From NCBI GenBank assembly GCA_029319145.1, contig CP119753.1:2480001-2544000 (forward strand): a stretch of 64,000 bases of DNA, read 5' to 3'. Origin of the DNA: Microbacter sp. GSS18 (GTDB taxonomy: Bacteria > Actinomycetota > Actinomycetes > Actinomycetales > Microbacteriaceae). Under the pieces are notes generated by a model, which was not told the origin of the DNA, ran no database searches, and was given only the letters and a program-made list of their open reading frames with translations. A program made the position numbers and the translations under genes. Positions 25,688 through 35,225 of the stretch are shown piece after piece; the stretch's first letter is position 1; the number at the start of each line of letters is the position of its first letter.

Positions 25688-26698
25688 TCAGTCGCCGAGG
25701 AAGAAGTCGACCGCCGCGAGCGGGCCGTCGAGGTGGGCGGTCGTCGCGCCCATCGCCCGGGGCTGCGCATAGATCGGGTTGGGCACGACGTGCCCGCCGC
25801 CCTCGACGGCGTAGAGCACCACGGGCGCCCCGCCCTCGTAGAGCGTGCGCGTCACATCCGTCTCGCCCTCGGCGGCCGTGTTGGTGAACGGCGCCGTCTC
25901 GGCCCGGGTCGCGTCGCCGGCACGCTCCGCGAGGAACGCGGCGCTGTCGTCGGCGGACATCACCGTGCCGAGGGTCCCGCCGAAGGTTCCCGCCTCGCCG
26001 CCCTCGAACGGGTTGATGGGGTCGGCGGTCCCGAGCACGAGCATGGCGGGGACGGACGCGCCGGCCCACGTGCACACGCTGCTCTCGTCCGCGGGGTACG
26101 CCGCGGCGAACGCCGCGATCCCCTGCACGAGGTCGGGCGCCTCGGTGGCGAGGCGGAACGCGAAGTGGCCCCCGTTCGAGAGCCCGGCGGCGAACACGCG
26201 GTCGGTGCTGGTGCCGTGGGCCGACGCGAGGTCGCCGATGAGCGCGTCGACGAACGCGACGTCGTCGACGCCCTCCAGCCGCGCCGGGTACGGCGTCTCG
26301 GCGCGACAGTCGTGCCACGTCGACTCGTACCCCTCGGGGTAGACGGCGACGAATCCGCGCTCGACCGCGAGCTCGTCGAAGCGATACCCGGATGCCGCGC
26401 GCATGCCCGCGGCATCCATGCGCGAGCCGTGGAACGCCATCACGACCGGGGCATCCTCGGGCAGGTCGTCGGGGACGACGGCGAGGTATTCGCGCGTCAT
26501 CCCGCCGACCCTCACCGAGCCCTCGACGACCTGCGCATCCAGCTCCGGCTCCGCCGGTGCGGGCGCGTAGAGGAACCAGGCGCCCAGGGCGCCGGCGGTC
26601 AGCACGAGTGCGCCGACGACGGAGCCGAGGACGATCAGCGTCCGCCGCAGCCACAGGCGCCGCGGGCGTGCGGGAGCGGGACGGGTGGTCTCGATCAT
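25688..26698 (-). CDS. PHB depolymerase/feruloyl-esterase-like alpha/beta hydrolase (LpqC-like), membrane-anchored
   Basis: The protein has 336 residues. A basic start (PARPRRLWLRR) precedes a transmembrane anchor at about 20-42, so the enzyme faces outward. The esterase domain has the oxyanion motif AFHGSRMDA, nucleophile GLSNGGH, an acid in LGTADPINPF and His in EGGGHVVPN. This matches the extracellular depolymerase/acetylxylan- and feruloyl-esterase group. In this setting it could release acyl groups from plant polysaccharides at the cell surface. It lies between the PAP2 gene and a membrane-anchored GH3, all on the same strand. Confidence 0.85.
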   Translation of the reverse strand: MIETTRPAPARPRRLWLRRTLIVLGSVVGALVLTAGALGAWFLYAPAPAEPELDAQVVEGSVRVGGMTREYLAVVPDDLPEDAPVVMAFHGSRMDAAGMRAASGYRFDELAVERGFVAVYPEGYESTWHDCRAETPYPARLEGVDDVAFVDALIGDLASAHGTSTDRVFAAGLSNGGHFAFRLATEAPDLVQGIAAFAAAYPADESSVCTWAGASVPAMLVLGTADPINPFEGGEAGTFGGTLGTVMSADDSAAFLAERAGDATRAETAPFTNTAAEGETDVTRTLYEGGAPVVLYAVEGGGHVVPNPIYAQPRAMGATTAHLDGPLAAVDFFLGD

Positions 26699-26727
26699 GG
26701 TAGGGGCCTTCCTCGAAGCCGGACGGA

Positions 26728-29475
26728 TCACTCGAACAGGTCCGTCTGGAGCACCGCGTACAGCACCGCGTGGACGCGGTCGCGCAGACCCCCGCCGACG
26801 CCGACCGGGTCGGCTTCGAGGGCCTCTTCGGTCGCGGATGCCGTCGAGCTCGGGAGCATCGCGAGCATCAGGTCGTTGCCGTAGCGCACCGCGAGGGCCG
26901 GGTCCATGAAGCCGCCGAGGACGGCATCCGTCGACACGACGCCCTCGAAGCCCCACTCGCCGCGGAGCACCTCCTGCAGCAGCTGCTCGTTGCCGCCGGA
27001 CCAGCGGCCGCCGATGTTGATGAACGACGACATGACACCCGAGACGCCGCCCTCCTTGACGGTGATCTCGAAGGGGCGCAGGTAGAGCTCGCGCAGCGCC
27101 TGCTCGTCGACGAAGACGTTCACGCCGGGAGCGCGGGCGTTGACCTCCTGCTCGTTGAGCGCGAAGTGCTTCATGAAGGTCAGCACGCCCTGGCTCTCGG
27201 CGCCCGAGACCATCGCGGCGCTCATCGTGCCCGACAGCAGCGGGTCCTCCGAGAAGTACTCGAAGTTGCGGCCGCCCATGGCGGTGCGGTCGAGGTTCAT
27301 GCCGGGGGCGTACCACCCCTGCACGCCGTACGCGTTCGCCTCGGCGCCGATCGCCAGGCCCAGCTCGTGTGCGAGGTCGGTGTTCCACGTCGCCGAGACG
27401 ACAGCCTCGGTGGCGAACGACGCGGCGGTCATGTCGCCGAAGAGGTAGTTGAGGCCGGCGGGGCCGTCGAGCAGGATCGCCGAGGGGATGCCGAGACGCT
27501 CGATCTCCTCGGTGATGTAGGCACCGCGCGCGAACAGCGCGATCTGCTCGTCGACGGTGAGCTGGTCCAGGAACAGCTCCCACTGCGGGTCATCGTAGGC
27601 GAGACCCTTCAGGTCCTCGAGCATCAGGCCGTTGTCGGCGCCGTACGTCGGCGCTTCGCCCTCGGCGGGCTCGATCTCGGGATCCATGATCGCGAGCAGC
27701 TCGTCCGATGCGGTCAGGTCCATGTCGGAGCTGTCGGGGTAGGTGCCCTCCCAGTCGGCGCGCGACAGGGAGGTCAGGTCGCCGTCGGCGTAGCCGAAGC
27801 GGTTCTCGTATGCGACGCCGGTCACCTCGTCGGCGGCGTAGACGACGTCCTCGGCCACGGTGGTCTCGAACGTGAACAGCGGGCTGTGCACGTCGGTGCC
27901 GACCACGATGTCGTAGTCGCCCGCCTCGAGCACGTACGCCTGACGGTCGTCCTGATCCCACGACGCCATGTCGCGCACGGCGAAGTCGACCGTAACGGTC
28001 TCGGCCTGACCGGGCTCGAGGAGCGAGGTCTTGGCGTAGCCGGCGAGTTCGATCGCCGACTTCTCGATGCCGCCCGGCGTGTAGGGGGCCGCGTAGTAGA
28101 CCTGGACGACGTCCTTGCCGGCGACGTCGCCGGTGTTGCGCACCGTCACGTCAATCGAGACCTCGTCGGCATCCACCGTCGGCTGCGCCGCGGCCCAGTC
28201 GAAGGTGGTGTAGCTCCGGCCGTGGCCGAACGGGTACTGGACGACTTCGTCGTAGGCGGCGTCGTCGGCGTAGCGCGTCTCGTAGTAGCGGTAGCCGACG
28301 TAGATGCCCTCCTCGTACTCGAGCACGCCGCGGCTGACGTTGTCGTAGCGGTGGTCGCCGAGGTTCTCGGTGGCGGGAGCGCTCGTGACGTCGTACGCAT
28401 AGGTGTCCGCGAGGTGGCCCGACGGGTTGACCTCTCCCGTGAGCACCTTGGCGAGCGACACGGCGCCCGCGGGGCCGGGCGTGCCGATCCAGACGGCGCC
28501 CGTGATCTGCGGGTACTCCTCGATGAAGCCGAGCTCCATCGTGTTGCCCGAGTTGATGACGACGACGACGTCGTCGAAGTTCGCGGTCAAGACGTCCAGC
28601 AGAGCGCGCTGCTCGTCGGTGATGCGCAGGCTCTCGGCGGTCATGTCCGCAGCCTCCGAGGCGCCGGCGCCGATGACGACCATCGCGACGTCCGAGAATT
28701 CGCGCGCCTGGGCGAGGACGTCCTCGGTGAGGTAGTCGGGCTCGGGCTCGGCGCCCTCGTCACCGCTCAGCAGCATCTCCGCGATCGCGATGAGTCCGTT
28801 GCTCGAGCCGGCCGCGGTCTCGGCCCCGGCCTCCTCCATCGCCGCGTACAGCTCGCGGTTGTAGTCGATGCCCTGGGCCTCGAGCGCGTCGTAGAGCGTC
28901 ACGGCGCTCGACTGGTTCGCTCCTCCCGATCCGGCGCCGCCGTAGTGGAGGTTGAACGAGGCGAAGCTGAAGACGTTCACGGTGCCGTCGGTCAGCGGCA
29001 GGACGTCCCCGGTGTTCTCGAGCAGCACGATGCCCTCGTCCGAGATCGCCTCGGTGACCTCGGCGCCCGTCTCACGTGCGGCGGCGCCGGCGGCCGTCGC
29101 GCTGTCGACGTCGATCGAGAACAGTCGCCCGATGTCGCGCACGACCGGGGTGATCAGCACGGCGATCACGGTGACGATCGCGACGGCCACACCCCACCCG
29201 GCGATGCGGCGCGGGCGGGCCTTGAGCCGGCAGTAGGCGCGCTCGCGCCGCTTCGCCTCGCGGCGCTCGGCGCGGCTCATCGACGCGCGCGCGGCCTTGC
29301 GCTCCTGCTTCGCGGCCTTCTTGGCGGCGCGCGCCTCGGCGCGGTCGGCGGCCCTGGCCGCCGTGCGCTCGGCGGGCGGCATCGCCTTCAGCTCGGCGCG
29401 ACGCTGCTTCACGGCCGCCTTCTCCTCGGCGAGGCGTGCGCGGGCGTCGGTCTTGATCTCTTTCCGTGTTGCCAT
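26728..29475 (-). CDS. Membrane-anchored GH3 with reversed (permuted) domain order
   Basis: The protein has 915 residues from the ATG at 29475, which follows a GAGAGAG ribosome site. Residues 1-90 are a Lys/Arg/Ala-rich cytosolic segment, and one transmembrane helix follows at about 92-111. After it comes the GH3 C-terminal domain (EGIVLLENTGDVLPL, then GPAGAVSLAKVLTGEVNPSG, then PFGHGRSYTTF) and a fibronectin-III-like domain. Only then comes the catalytic barrel (about 600-915), with MKHFALNEQE and nucleophile Asp850 in GVVSTDAVLG. This is the reverse of the usual order, as known for Ruminococcus albus beta-glucosidase. The enzyme would face outside the membrane. It overlaps the same transcript as the GH3 gene upstream. 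Confidence 0.9.
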   Translation of the reverse strand: MATRKEIKTDARARLAEEKAAVKQRRAELKAMPPAERTAARAADRAEARAAKKAAKQERKAARASMSRAERREAKRRERAYCRLKARPRRIAGWGVAVAIVTVIAVLITPVVRDIGRLFSIDVDSATAAGAAARETGAEVTEAISDEGIVLLENTGDVLPLTDGTVNVFSFASFNLHYGGAGSGGANQSSAVTLYDALEAQGIDYNRELYAAMEEAGAETAAGSSNGLIAIAEMLLSGDEGAEPEPDYLTEDVLAQAREFSDVAMVVIGAGASEAADMTAESLRITDEQRALLDVLTANFDDVVVVINSGNTMELGFIEEYPQITGAVWIGTPGPAGAVSLAKVLTGEVNPSGHLADTYAYDVTSAPATENLGDHRYDNVSRGVLEYEEGIYVGYRYYETRYADDAAYDEVVQYPFGHGRSYTTFDWAAAQPTVDADEVSIDVTVRNTGDVAGKDVVQVYYAAPYTPGGIEKSAIELAGYAKTSLLEPGQAETVTVDFAVRDMASWDQDDRQAYVLEAGDYDIVVGTDVHSPLFTFETTVAEDVVYAADEVTGVAYENRFGYADGDLTSLSRADWEGTYPDSSDMDLTASDELLAIMDPEIEPAEGEAPTYGADNGLMLEDLKGLAYDDPQWELFLDQLTVDEQIALFARGAYITEEIERLGIPSAILLDGPAGLNYLFGDMTAASFATEAVVSATWNTDLAHELGLAIGAEANAYGVQGWYAPGMNLDRTAMGGRNFEYFSEDPLLSGTMSAAMVSGAESQGVLTFMKHFALNEQEVNARAPGVNVFVDEQALRELYLRPFEITVKEGGVSGVMSSFINIGGRWSGGNEQLLQEVLRGEWGFEGVVSTDAVLGGFMDPALAVRYGNDLMLAMLPSSTASATEEALEADPVGVGGGLRDRVHAVLYAVLQTDLFE

Positions 29476-29482
29476 TTCTCTC

Positions 29483-31942
29483 TCAGTTCTCACCGGCGAC
29501 GCGCGCCTCGGTGCGGCGCGTGCGCCAGGCCGACCATGCGTGGCGGACGCCGCGCAGGAATCGGCCGTTGACCATCAGCAGGAGGCCGTCGAGCATGCCG
29601 GCGTCGACGCGGCCTCCTGACATGCGCTCGACCGACCGGAAGGGCAGGTCGAGCACGAAGAGCACGTTGTTCGCCGCGTGGGGGCGCCCCACCAGCAGCA
29701 GCATGCGGCTCGTCGTGACGATGAGCGTGTGCAGCACGCTCGCGAAGCCGCCGCGCCCCTTCGTCTGCGCGATGATGTCATCGCGCGTCAGGGGTCGATC
29801 GGTCGGCCAGGTGGATGCCGGGACCGGGCGTCCCAGCAGGGCTTCGTACTCGCTCTGACCGACCTGCTCGACGTGCCCGCTCGCGTAGTGCGGGAGGGCG
29901 TCGGCGGCATCGGACTCGACGGCTTCGCCCTCGACGTCGATGCGTGAGCTCACGCGGATGTCGCGCGACGAGGCACCCGCCATGACGGTGTACGCGCCGG
30001 GCTCGACGCGCCAGTCGTGGATGCGGGTGTCGAAGATGTGGAAGGCGTGCTCGGCGATCGCGATCTCGACGGTCGCGCTCTCGCCCGGAAGCAGTCGCAC
30101 CTTCGCGAAGCCGGCCAGCTCGCGCGGCGCGCGGAAGCGGCCGCGCGCGGCGTCCGGCGCCTCGACGTAGAGCTGGACGACCTCGTCGCCCTCGCGCTCG
30201 CCGGTGTTCGCGACCGTCACGCGCGCGGAGGTCCGGGTCGCCGTCAGGTCCGAGTACGCGAAGGTCGTGTAGCCGAGCCCGTGGCCGAACGGATAGCGGA
30301 CCGCCGCGCCGACCTTGTCGTAGTAGCGGTAGCCGAGATAAATGCTCTCGCGGTGCTCGCTCGTCGCCTCGGTGCGCCCGAAGGATGCCGAACTCGGCAC
30401 GTCCGCGTAGCGCAGCGGATACGTCTCGGCCAGTCGGCCGCTCGGATCGACCCGCCCCGTGAGCACGTCGGCGAGTGCGGGGCCGAGGCCCTGTCCGCCG
30501 AGGTAGCCGAGCACGACGGCGTCGACGTCGTCGGCGAACGGCAGCTCGACCGGCGCGCCACCGGCGAGCACCGCGACGACGCGGACGCCGAGGGCGACCA
30601 GTTCGCGCGTGAGCGTGAGCTGGTTCTGCGCGAGGCGCATGTGCGCGCGGTCGACGCCCTCGGCCTCGGCGGACTCGTCGAGGCCCAGGAACAGCAGCAC
30701 GACGTCGGCGCGGGCCGCGAGGCGCAGCGCGCGGTCGCGCAGGCGCCGCGAGGCGACGTCGCGCCGGCGGAAGCCCGGCTCGTAGCCGACGATGTCGAGG
30801 TCGGTGCGTCGCAGGGCGTCGAGCGGCGAGTCGACGCGCGTGGGGTTGACCAGCGAGCTGCCGGCGCCCTGATAGCGCGGCCGGGCCGCGAACTCGCCGA
30901 CGACGGCGATGCGCCCCGATCGGGGGCCGAGCGGGAGGGTGCCGCGGTCATTGGCGGCGAGCACGATGGAGCGGCGGGCGGCGTCGATCGCGAGCTCGTG
31001 GTGCCGGGCGTGGTCGGCGGGCGGCGCATCCACGACGGCGGTGCGGTCGATGAGCGCGAGCATCTCGCCCACGCGCGCGTCGAGGATCGATTCATCGAGC
31101 GCACCGCTCTCGACGGCGCGGACGATCTCGCGGTCGGTGACGCCGTTCGTCGACGGCATCTCGAGCGCGTTGCCCGCGACGATCCCGGCGACGCGGTCGT
31201 TGTTCCCGCCCCAGTCGGTGACGATGAGTCCGTCGAAGCCCCAGCGGCGCCGCAGGATGTCGTCGAGCAGGTCGCGGTTCTCGTTCGCGTAGGTGCCGTT
31301 GACCTTGTTGTACGAACTCATCACGGTCCAGGCGCCGCCGCGCGTGATGGCGATCCGGAACCCTTCGAGGTACAGCTCGTGCAGCGCCCGCTCGTCGACG
31401 ATCTCGTCGATCGACATGCGGTGGGTCTCCTGGCTGTTGACCGCGAAGTGCTTGGCGCTGGCGGCGACCCCGCGCGACTGGATGCCGCGGATCATCGACG
31501 CCGCCATCGAACCCGACAGCAGCGGGTCCTCCGAGAAGTACTCGAAGCTGCGGCCCGCGAGCGGGTTGCGCTTGATGTTCAGACCAGGGCCGAGCAGGAC
31601 GCTGACGTTCTCGGCGGCGGCCTCGGCGCCCAGGGCTTCGCCCACACGGACGGCGAGGTCCTCATCCCAGCTGTTGGCCAGGGTGGCCGCGGTCGGGAAG
31701 CAGGTCGCGGGCAGGCTCGCGTTCAGGCCGAGGTGGTCGGCGGCGCCGCCCTGCTTGCGCAGTCCGTGCGGGCCGTCGGTGAGCATGATCGAGCGGATGC
31801 CGAGACGCTCGATCGCCTTCGTGTTCCAGAAGTTCGCGCCCGACATCAGTGACGCCTTCTCGGCGAGCGTCATCGCCGAAATGCGCGGGTCTGTCACAGC
31901 GTCGTCCCGCGTGTCGAGCAGTCGCAGATCAGCATCGGTCAT
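29483..31942 (-). CDS. Glycoside hydrolase family 3 (beta-glucosidase-like), conventional order
   Basis: The protein has 819 residues. The barrel comes first, with TDGPHGLRKQ, SAKHFAVNSQE (162-172) and nucleophile Asp243 in LIVTDWGG. The second domain and fibronectin-III domain follow (YPFGHGLGYTTFAYSDL). An extra C-terminal region of about 130 residues begins near SEYEALLGRPVP and contains helices of unknown role, seen in many bacterial GH3 enzymes of this length. There is no signal peptide. It leads a minus-strand operon with the permuted GH3 and is divergent from a TetR gene with a palindrome between them. Confidence 0.92.
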   Translation of the reverse strand: MTDADLRLLDTRDDAVTDPRISAMTLAEKASLMSGANFWNTKAIERLGIRSIMLTDGPHGLRKQGGAADHLGLNASLPATCFPTAATLANSWDEDLAVRVGEALGAEAAAENVSVLLGPGLNIKRNPLAGRSFEYFSEDPLLSGSMAASMIRGIQSRGVAASAKHFAVNSQETHRMSIDEIVDERALHELYLEGFRIAITRGGAWTVMSSYNKVNGTYANENRDLLDDILRRRWGFDGLIVTDWGGNNDRVAGIVAGNALEMPSTNGVTDREIVRAVESGALDESILDARVGEMLALIDRTAVVDAPPADHARHHELAIDAARRSIVLAANDRGTLPLGPRSGRIAVVGEFAARPRYQGAGSSLVNPTRVDSPLDALRRTDLDIVGYEPGFRRRDVASRRLRDRALRLAARADVVLLFLGLDESAEAEGVDRAHMRLAQNQLTLTRELVALGVRVVAVLAGGAPVELPFADDVDAVVLGYLGGQGLGPALADVLTGRVDPSGRLAETYPLRYADVPSSASFGRTEATSEHRESIYLGYRYYDKVGAAVRYPFGHGLGYTTFAYSDLTATRTSARVTVANTGEREGDEVVQLYVEAPDAARGRFRAPRELAGFAKVRLLPGESATVEIAIAEHAFHIFDTRIHDWRVEPGAYTVMAGASSRDIRVSSRIDVEGEAVESDAADALPHYASGHVEQVGQSEYEALLGRPVPASTWPTDRPLTRDDIIAQTKGRGGFASVLHTLIVTTSRMLLLVGRPHAANNVLFVLDLPFRSVERMSGGRVDAGMLDGLLLMVNGRFLRGVRHAWSAWRTRRTEARVAGEN

Positions 31943-31963
31943 GATGCTCTATCCTAGTCGAAC

Positions 31964-31981
31964 TTCCACCATGTGGTGGAA
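31964..31981. promoter_or_regulatory. TetR operator between GH3 and tetR
   Basis: TTCCACCA-TG-TGGTGGAA is an 18-bp inverted repeat with perfect 8-bp arms. It is 22-39 bases from the GH3 start and 39-56 bases from the tetR start, so one bound dimer could control both promoters. Confidence 0.7.
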
Positions 31982-32019
31982 TTCTCCCAGCGTCCCATAA
32001 GCTGCCCCAGGATGGAGCC

Positions 32020-32679
32020 ATGACAGACGCTCGCTCGACGACCGCGCACGGAGCGGGCTACGCCACCGGCCGCGCGACGAAGCGCGCCATCGTCGCCCGC
32101 GCCGCCGAGGCGTTCGCGCAGCACGGTTTCTACGGCGCCTCCCTGCGCAGCATCGCCCGAGAGGCCGGCATCGATCACTCGACGCTGCTGCACCATTTCG
32201 GGAACAAGACCGCGCTGCTCCTCGCCGTCCTCCATTGGCACGACGAGCAGAACGTCCCGCCCGACTCGCCCGATCTGTCGGCTGTCGCGGACGAGCTGAC
32301 GCCCGAGCAGCTGATCGAGGGCTTCGTCTCGACGGCACGGCGCAACGCAGAGAACCCCGGCCTCGTGCAGCTGCTGTCGATCCTGACCGCCGAGGCGGGG
32401 TCGCCCGATCACCCCGCACGGGCGGCGCTGAAGGCCCGGCACGACCAGCTGACGCGCATCATCGGCACGATGATCCGTCGGCAGCGCGACGCCGGCCGAG
32501 CTGCGGCGGACGGACTCAGTCCTCAGGAGCGGGCGGCGCTCGTCGTCGCGACGTGGGAGGGGCTTCAGGTGTACGACGCGCTGCATCCCGGCGAGCTGGA
32601 CGTCCCCGCGCTGGTCGAGCGCGAGTTCCGAGCAGCCCTGGGCCTTCCCCCGGCTCCCCCCGGCGTCAGCGAACCGTGA
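32020..32679 (+). CDS. TetR-family transcriptional regulator
   Basis: The protein has 219 residues. The DNA-binding domain is at about 18-65 (KRAIVARAAEAFAQHGFYGASL, then GIDHSTLLHHFGNKTALL), followed by an all-helical ligand domain. It is divergent from the GH3 pair and should regulate it through the palindrome at 31964. Its 3' end overlaps the convergent DUF1593 gene by 14 bases. Confidence 0.9.
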   Translation: MTDARSTTAHGAGYATGRATKRAIVARAAEAFAQHGFYGASLRSIAREAGIDHSTLLHHFGNKTALLLAVLHWHDEQNVPPDSPDLSAVADELTPEQLIEGFVSTARRNAENPGLVQLLSILTAEAGSPDHPARAALKARHDQLTRIIGTMIRRQRDAGRAAADGLSPQERAALVVATWEGLQVYDALHPGELDVPALVEREFRAALGLPPAPPGVSEP

Positions 32680-34129
32680 GCACCACCCGACGGTAGGCCA
32701 CGAGCGGATGCCGCTCGGCATCGTCCCGCGCCTCGGCGATCACGTGGATCGAATCCCCGGATCGGGCGTCGGCCGGCACGGCGACGGAGGTCTCCGCACC
32801 CCGGACCGATGAGAGGGACACATCGCCCTGACACGTGCAGGCCTCGCCGTAGACCCACCACCGGCACACGACGCCATTGCCGTCCGGATCATCCGCGGCC
32901 GCCGACAGCCGGACGACCTCGCCGGCCTCGACCGACAGGTCCTCGCCCTGGACGATCTCGAGGGTCGGATGATGGTTCGCGTCGGCGTACGACGGCGTCA
33001 CCGACCACTCCAGGCGCGCGGCGAAGTCGGCCTGCGCGTCGGCGAACCAGCGCGTGACCGAGGACTCGTCCCCGTCGCCGCCGAATCGGGAGTCGGCGAT
33101 CGCCCACGTGTCGGGACCGACGTCTGTGCGCGCAGCCCGCCCGCCCCAGCCGCCGAACGCCGGATGCTCGTGGCCGCGGAGGCTCGGCACGATGAGGTTC
33201 AGCATGTTGGTGGTGTCGCCCTCCGAGATCCATTCGCCGGCGGGCTGCGGATCCATCCACACCTGATATCCCTGCTCGCGCAGCTCGTCGGCCGTCAGGC
33301 CCGACAGGTGGAAGAAGTCGGTGACGTCTCCGGGCACCATCTGCCGCCCGTCACCCCACGTCCGGTACAGCGCACCGAGCGGGCCGACGCTCGTGATGTT
33401 GTCGCGCATCCACCCGGCGCTCAGCAGCGGCAGATCCTCGGGGCGGATCGTCTGCCGGATCATGTAGCCCCACGCCATCGTGGCCACCTCGATGACCCGG
33501 ATGCCGGGCCAGCGCGCAAGGATGTAGTCGTCGTACGTGGCGTCCTGCGACGCGAACTTCGTGATGACCGCCTTCGCGGAGACCTCGGCGCGGATACGCT
33601 CCCACTCCGCCGTTCCCGCAAAGCGCTCCTCGATCGACATCAGCGCGCGGGCGACCGTGCTCGGCCCCGCCCACAGCTGGATGAAGACCGGTCCGGGGCG
33701 GTCGTCGAGCAGGACGTCCGCGATCAGCCTCGAGCCCGGGGACTCGTGCGACGTGTCACCCTCGAAGTCGACGTTGCCCTCGCGGATGAGCGAGCGCAGT
33801 CGCTGCGGCGACGGATAGCGCGGGTCGTGCACGACGAGATGCCCGTGCACCTGCTCGTACGCGTCGACGGCATCGTCGATGAACCGTTCGCCGGGCGCCC
33901 AGCGCCATGAGGTCTGGGGTCGGTCGTACTCGCGCTCGGGCAGGAAGAACTCCGTCCCGGCGCCGTCACCGCGCCAGTGGAACCGGCTCGACGCGTACAC
34001 GAGCCCTTCGACCTCGACCTCGTTGCTGTACAGCAGGAAGCGGATCATCGAGTTGAGGTCGTCGAGCTCGGGGTCGGCGGTGACAATGGTGCGCGGTCGC
34101 GGAATGCGCGGCACCGTCCCCCCGGTCAC
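32666..34129 (-). CDS. DUF1593 (Sde182-type nucleoside-hydrolase-like) protein
   Basis: The protein has 487 residues from a GTG at 34129, chosen because GGAGG lies six bases upstream and no ATG fits. The N-terminal domain starts RTIVTADPELDDLNSMIRFLLYS, the Asp-rich motif of nucleoside-hydrolase-like folds, and continues to about 310. The C-terminal beta domain (about 350-487) has the pattern found in Sde182-like proteins. There is no signal peptide. Its start overlaps the stop of the next nucleoside-hydrolase-like gene, so both form one operon behind a GntR-type operator shared with the apionate genes. The substrate is unknown; hydrolysis of a furanoside is possible. Confidence 0.8.
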   Translation of the reverse strand: MTGGTVPRIPRPRTIVTADPELDDLNSMIRFLLYSNEVEVEGLVYASSRFHWRGDGAGTEFFLPEREYDRPQTSWRWAPGERFIDDAVDAYEQVHGHLVVHDPRYPSPQRLRSLIREGNVDFEGDTSHESPGSRLIADVLLDDRPGPVFIQLWAGPSTVARALMSIEERFAGTAEWERIRAEVSAKAVITKFASQDATYDDYILARWPGIRVIEVATMAWGYMIRQTIRPEDLPLLSAGWMRDNITSVGPLGALYRTWGDGRQMVPGDVTDFFHLSGLTADELREQGYQVWMDPQPAGEWISEGDTTNMLNLIVPSLRGHEHPAFGGWGGRAARTDVGPDTWAIADSRFGGDGDESSVTRWFADAQADFAARLEWSVTPSYADANHHPTLEIVQGEDLSVEAGEVVRLSAAADDPDGNGVVCRWWVYGEACTCQGDVSLSSVRGAETSVAVPADARSGDSIHVIAEARDDAERHPLVAYRRVVLTVR

Positions 34130-35184
34130 GATGCACCTCCGGCATCCGTCGCGGCCAGCCAGTCTTCGAATTCGGCGAGCTTGAGGAAGAAGTCCTCGAA
34201 CATCAGGCGCGTGCTCACCCACGTGTACACGCGCATCGGCCTCGCCCCGTCCACGTCCGAGTAGCGTCCGTCGTCGCCGATCGCCGGCGTCGGGCGCTCG
34301 ATGTGGCGACTCGAGGAGGAGTCCGGCTCGAACACCGATTGGAGCGCCGTCAGCAGCACCAGGGGCGAGTCCCCCATGGCGTAGGTCTCGCCCGCGCCGC
34401 CGAGGTGCGTGCCGACGAGCGCGAAGACCTGCGCGACCTCGTCGTACAGGTAGCGCCCGAGCGCCCCGGTCGCCGCGACGCGCAGCCGCAGCTCGGCGTC
34501 CGACACCAGGCACTGCCGATAGACGTCACGCGGCACCTGCCACACCGGGATGGTCGAGTCGTTGAAGACCACCTGGGCCGCGATCGGGTCGATCAGCAGG
34601 TTGTACTCGATCGGCATGGCGTTCGGCGGCGGCACGGCCAGCCCGTCGTGCTCGGCTCCGCCGATCCAGACGAGGGTGAGGCGCTCGGCGATACGGGGCT
34701 CGACGAGATATGCCGAAGCCAGGTCGGTGAGTCCGCCGCCCGCCGCGTAAAACAGGGGCCGAGGGTCCTCGCGCATGGCCTCGTCGATGATCGCCTGGAC
34801 GGCGGGCGCGGCGCGAGGGGTCGTCCGGTCGGCGAGGCCCTCGCTCGCGCCGGTGCGGATCACCTCGGTCGAGGTCAGCCCCATCCGCGCGAACAGGTCG
34901 CGCACGACGAGCGCCGCGTTCTCGGCGCTGCGGCCAGACGAGTCGAAGGGGTCATCGGCGCGCAGATGCGACGCCACGATGAGCGGGATCTCCACGCTCG
35001 GCGAGAGCACGTGGTGCACCAGCTGGTACAGGTCGTCGGGGTCGCCCGAGAAGTCGTTGTCGATGATGACCCGAGCCCGTGGAGCGGATGCCGGCGGGAT
35101 CGCCTGCCAGGGCGCCGTGCCGAGCACCCACGCGACGCGGGCCGGGTGCGCCGCGCGCGAGTCGGGTAAGGGGATGCGGGTCAT
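34126..35184 (-). CDS. Nucleoside-hydrolase-like protein
   Basis: The protein has 352 residues. IIDNDFSGDPDDLYQLVHHVL (about 40-60) is a variant of the DxDxxxDD calcium-binding start of inosine-uridine nucleoside hydrolases. A later ENAALVVRDLF and an NxxIDP segment (EYNLLIDPIAAQVVF) support the fold. It differs enough from true nucleoside hydrolases to leave the substrate open. It is the first gene of the two-gene operon driven by the promoter at 35185-35284 and carries a copy of the operator found before the apionate kinase gene. It may cleave a furanosyl bond. Confidence 0.8.
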   Translation of the reverse strand: MTRIPLPDSRAAHPARVAWVLGTAPWQAIPPASAPRARVIIDNDFSGDPDDLYQLVHHVLSPSVEIPLIVASHLRADDPFDSSGRSAENAALVVRDLFARMGLTSTEVIRTGASEGLADRTTPRAAPAVQAIIDEAMREDPRPLFYAAGGGLTDLASAYLVEPRIAERLTLVWIGGAEHDGLAVPPPNAMPIEYNLLIDPIAAQVVFNDSTIPVWQVPRDVYRQCLVSDAELRLRVAATGALGRYLYDEVAQVFALVGTHLGGAGETYAMGDSPLVLLTALQSVFEPDSSSSRHIERPTPAIGDDGRYSDVDGARPMRVYTWVSTRLMFEDFFLKLAEFEDWLAATDAGGAS

Positions 35185-35225
35185 CGTCGACGTCCTTTCG
35201 CCGGTTCGAGAGTAGCGGGCAGGGC

